From Candidatus Kuenenia stuttgartensis (GTDB lineage: Bacteria > Bacteroidota > Bacteroidia > Chitinophagales > Chitinophagaceae): DNA of 7,802 nucleotides. Shown here one piece after another: positions 1 through 4,310 of the stretch; position 1 is the stretch's first letter; every line of letters begins with the position of its first letter. The translations under genes and the position numbers were made by a program. The notes below the pieces were generated by a model, which searched no databases, was not told the DNA's origin, and worked only from the letters and a program-made list of their open reading frames with translations. The DNA is taken from NCBI GenBank assembly GCA_943330835.2, contig CALQJH020000087.1, positions 1 to 7,802 on the forward strand, written 5' to 3'.

Positions 1-395
1 TCCTTCATTTCAATACCTGTTTGCCAGGCAATGCCCTTTCGATCATAATTGATCCCCCAGCAAAAATTAAAAAGCAAATAAACCATCATCATCACATTCA
101 ACAGATTCAAGATTCCTCTGGCAATTGATGTTGTTATTTTATCTGGTTGTACAAATATTGATCTTACCGCTTTTGCCATCCTCCAAATGATCCAACAAGC
201 AAGTAACCCATAGATCAAATCTCCTATACTGAAATAAAAATTACCATAACATCTTCTCAACAAATCAGAAAAGAAAGGATACAGATGACTGGAATAGCTA
301 TTTTCTACCCTAAACTTATCCCAACAGTAAAAATGGAGAAGCAAACAAGATATTATTAAAGAAAAAAATAGGATCGCTCTTTTTTTAGCCTTCAT
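1..395 (-). CDS. DUF3810 family membrane protein, N-terminal part (cut by window edge)
   Basis: Reading the minus strand from an ATG at 395-393 gives an uninterrupted frame of 131 codons that runs off the left edge. An in-frame TAA at 407-405 makes this ATG the only sensible start. The protein opens with a Lys-rich end and a membrane segment (about residues 7-22, AILFFSLIISCLLLHFY). A VENSYSSHLYPFFSDLLRR stretch follows, then a second hydrophobic segment containing FSIGDLIYGLLACWIIW, and a third ending in MMMVYLLFNFCWGINYDRKG. This order, and especially the YP-F/GD and WG-NYDRKG signatures, matches the N-terminal half of DUF3810 proteins, integral membrane proteins common in Bacteroidota with no established function. 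Some members have been compared to metal-dependent peptidases, but the relevant C-terminal part lies outside the window. The family assignment is from memory of the signature. It is transcribed away from the DUF177 gene. Confidence 0.78.
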   Translation of the reverse strand, partial: MKAKKRAILFFSLIISCLLLHFYCWDKFRVENSYSSHLYPFFSDLLRRCYGNFYFSIGDLIYGLLACWIIWRMAKAVRSIFVQPDKITTSIARGILNLLNVMMMVYLLFNFCWGINYDRKGIAWQTGIEMK

Positions 396-445
396 AAACC
401 TGAATTATACCCTTTGAAACGCTCATTAATAATATAAAAAGCACC

Positions 446-480
446 AAGATAAACAATCTTATTATGATCTGGCAAGATCA
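446..480. repeat. Two adjacent short hairpins in the divergent intergenic gap
   Basis: The gap 396-600 between the leftward DUF3810 gene and the rightward DUF177 gene has no plausible gene. It holds two neighbouring inverted repeats. The first is AAGAT (446-450) with ATCTT (456-460) around a 5-base loop. The second is TGATCT (465-470) with AGATCA (475-480) around GGCA. They share the AAGAT/ATCTT core. No T-tract follows on either strand, so they do not look like terminators. Their place between divergent genes makes an operator possible, but stems this short arise often in AT-rich DNA. Confidence 0.3.
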
Positions 481-571
481 AAAATCTATTAAAACATACC
501 AAAAAAGAAGGATTTTTCACTCCCCCAATACAAAAATCAAGCTATAACGCTGAATATTCAATATAATGCCT

Positions 572-579
572 TACCTTCG
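572..579 (+). promoter_or_regulatory. Candidate Bacteroidota -7 promoter element for the DUF177-rpmF operon
   Basis: TACCTTCG differs at one position from the Bacteroidota sigma-ABfr -7 consensus TAnnTTTG. It ends 21 bases before the ATG at 601, which would place transcription initiation around 585-588 and give a very short leader. I do not see a clear TTG element at the expected upstream distance, so this rests on the -7 motif and its position alone. Confidence 0.4.
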
Positions 580-600
580 CCGTCCTTTAATTTGAACGCA

Positions 601-1143
601 ATGGCTAATAAGAGGGCATTTGAAGTGGCATTTGTGGGATTGAAACCAGGCGTTCATGAGTTTAACTATGAGTTAGACGAAAAGTTCTTTGCAGAAAAAG
701 GGGCTCAGGATTTTTTAAATCCAACAGCCAGCGTAAAAATGTCGCTTGAAAAAAACACCAGTTTTATGTTACTCAAATTTGAAGTAGCAGGAAATGCGTT
801 GGTCACTTGCGACAGATGTGGAAATCCCTTAACCATTGATTTATGGGATGATTTCAAAATGCTGGTAAAATTGGAAGATAATCCTGAGGAAATGAATGAT
901 CAAGAAGAAGACCCCGACGTTTATTATATCTCAAGAACCGAAAGCCATTTGGATGTCGGTGACTGGATTTATGAATTCGTTATGCTAAGTATTCCAATGC
1001 AAAAAATGTGCTCCCCCGACAAAGTGGGAGGTCCACAATGCAATCTGGAAGTGCTTAAAAAATTAGAAGAAATGGAAAAGAAACATTCCGAAAATAATGC
1101 CAATGACCTTTGGAAGGGATTGGATCAATTTAAAGAAAATTAA
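601..1143 (+). CDS. DUF177/YceD family protein (large-subunit rRNA accumulation type)
   Basis: A 180-residue cytosolic protein. The frame stays open back to a TTG at 592, but the ATG at 601 is the better start: it begins MANKRAFEVAFVGLKPG and leaves room for the -7 element at 572. Family features are an N-terminal beta-rich part, a CDRCG pair (Cys70, Cys73) inside VTCDRCGNPL, an acidic linker (about 93-107, rich in Glu/Asp), and a C-terminal IPMQKMCSPD...PQCN segment supplying Cys137 and Cys147. The two Cys pairs could bind a metal, which is an inference. The DUF177 family is typified by E. coli YceD, implicated in 23S rRNA accumulation, and is nearly always found next to rpmF. Here rpmF starts 25 bases downstream, which strongly supports the assignment and an operon. 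The C-terminus (about 149-180) is Lys/Glu-rich and probably helical. Confidence 0.88.
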   Translation: MANKRAFEVAFVGLKPGVHEFNYELDEKFFAEKGAQDFLNPTASVKMSLEKNTSFMLLKFEVAGNALVTCDRCGNPLTIDLWDDFKMLVKLEDNPEEMNDQEEDPDVYYISRTESHLDVGDWIYEFVMLSIPMQKMCSPDKVGGPQCNLEVLKKLEEMEKKHSENNANDLWKGLDQFKEN

Positions 1144-1168
1144 CACAAACAATTAAAATTATACAGTC

Positions 1169-1363
1169 ATGCCAAATCCAAAAAGGCGCCATTCGCAACA
1201 ACGCAGTGCAAAAAGAAGAACACATTACAAAGCTACTGAAACGACTTTGAGTACCGATTCTACAACTGGAGAAATCCATGTACGCCATCGTGCTCACGTT
1301 AGTGAAGGAAAGTTGTTTTACAAAGGCAAACTGGTAGCTGAAAAAGCACCATTAAGAGCTTAA
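1169..1363 (+). CDS. rpmF: 50S ribosomal protein L32, cysteine-free form
   Basis: A 64-residue, strongly basic protein starting MPNPKRRHSQQRSAKRRTHY. The PNPKRR start and the KRRTHYKA segment (about residues 15-22) are typical of bL32, a small protein of the large ribosomal subunit. Length matches the usual 55-65 residues. In zinc-binding L32 the middle of the protein carries four cysteines. Here the corresponding stretch (about 28-46, LSTDSTTGEIHVRHRAHVS) has none, so this is a C-minus L32 that should not need zinc. Bacteroidota L32 proteins otherwise share the TTGE-H--HRAH pattern seen here. It lies between the DUF177 gene (25-base gap) and plsX, as expected for this conserved cluster. No Shine-Dalgarno is evident before the ATG. 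Confidence 0.95.
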   Translation: MPNPKRRHSQQRSAKRRTHYKATETTLSTDSTTGEIHVRHRAHVSEGKLFYKGKLVAEKAPLRA

Positions 1364-1384
1364 TCTTTTCATCCGAAATCTTAG

Positions 1385-1433
1385 ATTCCAAAATTCAGGG
1401 TTGAATCATTTCAATCAGGATTTTGGAATTTTT
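1385..1433 (+). terminator. Terminator-like hairpin between rpmF and plsX
   Basis: ATTCCAAAAT (1385-1394) pairs perfectly with ATTTTGGAAT (1420-1429). Nested inside, GGTTGAA (1399-1405) pairs with TTCAATC (1410-1416), including one G-T pair, around a TCAT loop. The outer stem runs straight into TTTTT (1429-1433). This has the form of an intrinsic terminator, although the outer stem is AT-rich. It ends only 16 bases before the plsX start codon, so it may act as a partial terminator or attenuator within the operon. Confidence 0.65.
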
Positions 1434-1449
1434 AGTATAAATTTTTCTC

Positions 1450-2403
1450 ATGATTAGAATTGGTATAGATATGATGGGTGGCGACTTCGCCCCTCTTGAG
1501 GCCGTAAAAGGTGCCGCTGAATTTCTGAATAGCAATGCTCAAACATCTCATGTAGTTATGATTGGTGATGAAGTGGCTATTGCTAACCATCTCAAAGCGT
1601 TTACCTTATCTTCAGATACTTATACTATTGTGCATACCTCTCAGGTTATTGAAATGCACGAACATCCAACAAAAGCATTAAAAGAAAAACAAGATTCCTC
1701 TATCGCTATAGGATTTCAGTTATTAGCAACTGGAAAAATAGACGCTTTCATCAGTGCCGGAAATACAGGAGCAATGATGGTTGGTGCCTTGTTTACGATT
1801 AAAGCAATCGAAGGCGTCATCAGACCTACAATTGGTGCTTATATTCCAAGAGAAGATGGCAGTTTAGGATTATTGGCTGACGTAGGACTGAATGCAGATT
1901 GCAAACCAGAGAACCTTAATCAATTCGCCATTCTTGGATCTTTATTTGCGGAACATATTCTTGGCATAAACAACCCTAAAGTTGGATTGGTCAACTTAGG
2001 AGAAGAAGAAGGCAAAGGAAATATTTTGGCACAAGCCACCTACCCTTTATTAAAAGAAAATAACCAGCTTAATTTCATTGGCAATATTGAAGGAAGAGAC
2101 ATCTTGATGAACAAAGCCGATGTAATGGTATGCGATGGATTTACCGGGAATGTAGCTTTGAAACTAGCTGAAAGCATTTACGATATCGTAAAACGCAGAA
2201 ATATAAAAGACGAACATTTTGAACGCTTCAACTTCGAAGCTTATGGCGGCGTCCCTGTTCTTGGGGTAAACAAGCCTGTTATTATTGGTCATGGCATTTC
2301 TCAGTCAAAAGCATTTCACAACATGATTAATATTGCCTGTAAAATGATTGACACTAATCTTACAGAGAAAATAAAAGCCAGTTTCAATACTACTACCGCA
2401 TAA
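1450..2403 (+). CDS. plsX: Phosphate acyltransferase PlsX (acyl-ACP:phosphate acyltransferase)
   Basis: A 317-residue peripheral membrane/cytosolic enzyme that converts acyl-ACP and phosphate to acyl-phosphate, the acyl donor for PlsY in the first step of phospholipid synthesis. Diagnostic motifs appear in order: IGIDMMGGDFAP (4-15), the KALKEKQDSSIAIG segment (75-88), SAGNTGAMM (102-110), LLADVGLNADCKPENL (141-156), GLVNLGEEEGKGN (179-191), FIGNIEGRDI (209-218), CDGFTGNVALK (228-238) and GVNKPVIIGHG (272-282). Length is close to that of other Bacteroidota PlsX proteins and slightly shorter than the enzymes of B. subtilis and E. coli; nothing looks truncated. The start MIRIGIDMMGG leaves no room for an upstream alternative that keeps the family N-terminus. 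It sits 86 bases after rpmF, with a hairpin in the gap. fabH, a frequent downstream neighbour, is absent; a 185-base gap and an unrelated lipoprotein gene follow. Confidence 0.97.
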   Translation: MIRIGIDMMGGDFAPLEAVKGAAEFLNSNAQTSHVVMIGDEVAIANHLKAFTLSSDTYTIVHTSQVIEMHEHPTKALKEKQDSSIAIGFQLLATGKIDAFISAGNTGAMMVGALFTIKAIEGVIRPTIGAYIPREDGSLGLLADVGLNADCKPENLNQFAILGSLFAEHILGINNPKVGLVNLGEEEGKGNILAQATYPLLKENNQLNFIGNIEGRDILMNKADVMVCDGFTGNVALKLAESIYDIVKRRNIKDEHFERFNFEAYGGVPVLGVNKPVIIGHGISQSKAFHNMINIACKMIDTNLTEKIKASFNTTTA

Positions 2404-2588
2404 TATTATTTGTATTTCTAATAGATTAAAGCATTATTATACTTGTTCAAAACCACGAATATGGATAATTTAATTGGCGATTCCATTTATTTTAAATTAC
2501 TTCGTCATTCAAAATTTTATTGACTATTAAAATAATTTTTGCGCATATCATCTGCACCGTTATCATTCAACAAACTTAAAAAACAACA
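2404..2588. other. Intergenic gap between plsX and the cytochrome lipoprotein gene
   Basis: An AT-rich stretch of 185 bases separates plsX from the next gene. I see no convincing hairpin with a T-tract, no RNA gene and no coding frame. A promoter for the downstream redox pair must lie here if it is transcribed independently. TAATTTTTG at 2533-2541 is close to TAnnTTTG but has one extra base in the spacer and no TTG element at the right distance, so I do not call it. Confidence 0.4.
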
Positions 2589-3701
2589 ATGAGGAAATCT
2601 TACGTGTTATTTTTACTGACTTTATTGTCTTTGACTTCTTATTTTATTATGAGTTGTTCAAAAGATAGTCCTACTACTGGCGGAACTGTGATTTGTACGT
2701 TCACATACGATCCCTGGTCTAATTGTGTTAGTAACCAGCAAACAAGAACTTTTACAACCAGCCCAGTTGGTTGTACAGATACACCGCCTCCCGATAGTTT
2801 AACAAGAGTATGTACGCCTACTCCAACCAACTGCACATTTACTTATAGTAACTGGAGTACTTGTTTATTGGGGTATCAAGCTAGAACATATACATCCGAT
2901 CCTACAGGCTGTTCAGGAACTCCTCCGGCGGATAGTTTATCAAGAGTATGTACGATTCCTCCAACCAACTGCACATTTACTTATAGTAGCTGGAGTACTT
3001 GTTTATTGGGGTATCAAGCTAGAACATATACATCCATTCCTACAGGCTGTTCAGGACTCCCTCCTACAGATAGCTTAGCAAGAATGTGCACTCCTACTCC
3101 TGTTAATTGTACATTCACCTATAGCGCATGGGCTAATTGCAATAATGGAATTCAAGCTAGAACATATACATCCAGTCCTACAGGCTGCACAGGAACACCA
3201 CCTGCAGATAGTCTTTCAAGAACTTGCTGTCCGACAATTTCATTTACAACAGCAGTAGTTAATGTACTGCCTTGTCCACTAACAAATGGCAGTATAACAG
3301 TTACGGCTACTGGCGGAACTGCTCCATACACTTACAATAAAAATAGTGGGGCATTCCAACCAAGTAATATTTTCTCAAACTTAACTGCTGCATCATACAC
3401 TATCATCGCAAAAGATGCCAATGGTTGCACAAGTAGCCCACAAACTATAGCAGTTGGAACATCTACAGCCGGGCCTTTATTTAATCAGGTTAAAAGTATT
3501 GTCTCTAGTAATTGCATAAGTTGTCATGGAAATTCAGGTGGTTGCAATTTAAGTACTGATTGCAATATCGTATCCTTTGCTACCAGGATTAATGTAAGAT
3601 GTGTTACACTGGCTACAATGCCTCCAACTGGCGCTTTGAATACCACTTTAAGAGCTCAAATAACTTCCTGGATAAATGCAGGAGGAAAATACACCGACTA
3701 A
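2589..3701 (+). CDS. Lipoprotein with four TSP1-like repeats, a SprB-like domain and a c-type cytochrome domain
   Basis: A 370-residue exported protein. Residues 1-22 form a lipoprotein signal peptide with a hydrophobic core and FIMSC ending at Cys23; SKD follows the cysteine. Residues 36-213 hold four tandem units of exactly 46 residues, each beginning CTFTY and containing W-[SA]-x-C, Q-x-R-T, P-x-G-C and D-S-L-x-R-x-C. The four Cys of each unit fall at the same relative positions (1, 11, 27, 40). The W--C / Q-R-T pattern resembles bacterial thrombospondin type-1-like repeats, an inference. Residues about 215-289 resemble a SprB repeat (NGSITVTATGGTAPYTY, then DANGC). Residues about 297-370 look like a class I cytochrome c domain: the heme-binding CISCH at 309-313 and a possible distal Met344 in TMPP. 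A Rieske lipoprotein gene follows after 29 bases, suggesting co-transcription and a shared electron-transfer role. The electron donor and acceptor cannot be read from the sequence. Confidence 0.85.
   Translation: MRKSYVLFLLTLLSLTSYFIMSCSKDSPTTGGTVICTFTYDPWSNCVSNQQTRTFTTSPVGCTDTPPPDSLTRVCTPTPTNCTFTYSNWSTCLLGYQARTYTSDPTGCSGTPPADSLSRVCTIPPTNCTFTYSSWSTCLLGYQARTYTSIPTGCSGLPPTDSLARMCTPTPVNCTFTYSAWANCNNGIQARTYTSSPTGCTGTPPADSLSRTCCPTISFTTAVVNVLPCPLTNGSITVTATGGTAPYTYNKNSGAFQPSNIFSNLTAASYTIIAKDANGCTSSPQTIAVGTSTAGPLFNQVKSIVSSNCISCHGNSGGCNLSTDCNIVSFATRINVRCVTLATMPPTGALNTTLRAQITSWINAGGKYTD
2694..3227 (+). repeat. Four 138-base tandem coding repeats
   Basis: Units begin at 2694, 2832, 2970 and 3108, each exactly 138 bases (46 codons) apart, with the last conserved Cys codon ending at 3227. 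Units 2 and 3 are nearly identical in DNA over about their first 90 bases, with only a few substitutions. The string CAAGCTAGAACATATACATC is shared by units 2, 3 and 4. Unit 1 is the most diverged. This points to recent duplication or gene conversion within the array, and to possible copy-number variation between strains. Confidence 0.92.
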
Positions 3702-3730
3702 TATTTTTACAATATTAAAATCACTACAAA

Positions 3731-4144
3731 ATGAACCGGAAAGAATTCTTATCCTCTTTGGGATTTTCCGCAGCAGCATTGGCACTGGCTTCCTGCTTAG
3801 GTGGTTGCGAAAAAGAAGAAAATAATAACCCTGCACCTACGGTTGATTTCACCTTTGATAAAACGGATCAGCTGTATGCAGCATTACTCAACCCTGGGGG
3901 ATATATCTATCTGAATGGAGTTATCATAGCACAAACTACTGCAGGCGTTATTATTGCTGTATCACAATCTTGCACACACGAAGGAGCAACGGTTGAATAT
4001 CGAGGAAACAACAACATATTCTACTGTCCAAGACATGGTGCAACTTTTAATAATACAGGCGGCGGCGCTACTAGTCCAGCCTCTTCTTCACTAAAACAAT
4101 ACACTGTCACTACAAATGGCAATTCGATTCGTGTGAATGGATAA
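3731..4144 (+). CDS. Rieske [2Fe-2S] lipoprotein
   Basis: A 137-residue protein with a complete Rieske cluster site: CTHEG (Cys81, His83) and CPRHGATF (Cys99, His102), spaced 18 residues apart as in small Rieske ferredoxin-like domains. These ligands bind a [2Fe-2S] centre used in electron transfer. The N-terminus MNRKEFLSSLGFSAAALALAS has the look of a Tat-type signal (N-R-K-E-F-L, then a mild hydrophobic core), fitting export of a folded iron-sulfur protein. Two lipobox cysteines are possible, Cys22 (LASC) and Cys26 (LGGC). Cys26 is followed by EKEE, which fits the X-K-(D/E)2 export signal described for surface lipoproteins in Bacteroidota. The gene starts 29 bases after the cytochrome lipoprotein and is followed by a strong terminator, so the two form a unit. 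There are no oxygenase or cytochrome bc1 neighbours, so it is not an obvious bc1 or dioxygenase subunit. Its redox partner is most likely the cytochrome just upstream (inference). Confidence 0.9.
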   Translation: MNRKEFLSSLGFSAAALALASCLGGCEKEENNNPAPTVDFTFDKTDQLYAALLNPGGYIYLNGVIIAQTTAGVIIAVSQSCTHEGATVEYRGNNNIFYCPRHGATFNNTGGGATSPASSSLKQYTVTTNGNSIRVNG

Positions 4145-4177
4145 ATAAATGGATTGAGCTTAGCTATTTTAAAACAC

Positions 4178-4207
4178 TCCCGGTTGCGTCAAGTAACCGG
4201 GATTTTT
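4178..4207 (+). terminator. Intrinsic terminator after the Rieske gene
   Basis: TCCCGGTT (4178-4185) pairs with AACCGGGA (4195-4202). The stem extends inward by a G-T pair and a C-G pair to a 5-base loop, and TTTTT (4203-4207) follows, then ATTT. It is a GC-rich stem with a T-tract and separates the cytochrome/Rieske unit from the receptor operon. Confidence 0.9.
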
Positions 4208-4217
4208 ATTTGTCATA

Positions 4218-4241
4218 CCAAAGTCATAATTGATGATTTGG
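4218..4241. promoter_or_regulatory. Imperfect inverted repeat upstream of the receptor operon
   Basis: CCAAA-G-TCAT (4218-4227) and ATGATTTGG (4233-4241) are reverse complements apart from one unpaired G at 4223, around a 5-base centre. It lies about 70-93 bases before the receptor start codon and just past the previous terminator. No T-tract follows, so a DNA-binding site is more likely than a terminator. The regulator is unknown. Confidence 0.3.
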
Positions 4242-4263
4242 GGATAATTAAGACAAGTTGATG

Positions 4264-4277
4264 ACAAAACTTTTTGT
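4264..4277. promoter_or_regulatory. 14-base palindrome just upstream of the TonB-dependent receptor
   Basis: ACAAAA (4264-4269) and TTTTGT (4272-4277) are perfect reverse complements around a central CT. The site ends 33 bases before the receptor ATG, where an operator over the promoter could lie. It does not match the classical Fur box I know, and AT-rich palindromes of this size occur by chance. Confidence 0.3.
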
Positions 4278-4310
4278 AGAAAAACTGAAATTCGCGTCGC
4301 AATTCTTTTT

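Noticed and set aside
592..600. TTG start for the DUF177 gene, adding three residues
   Set aside because: The ATG at 601 is in frame only nine bases downstream, fits the family N-terminus and suits the -7 element position better.
2639..2836. Minus-strand frame opposite the first TSP1-like repeat
   Set aside because: Entirely within a well-supported plus-strand gene, with no recognizable motif.
2694..3227. CRISPR-like or mobile tandem repeat
   Set aside because: The period is an exact multiple of three, the frame is preserved and the units encode conserved Cys positions, so it is a protein repeat.
3648..3836. Minus-strand frame spanning the cytochrome/Rieske junction
   Set aside because: Overlaps the ends of two solid genes and the translation resembles no family.
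3731..4144. Rieske subunit of a bc1 complex or ring-hydroxylating oxygenase
   Set aside because: Only 137 residues, no cytochrome b or oxygenase alpha-subunit gene nearby, and a lipoprotein-type N-terminus.
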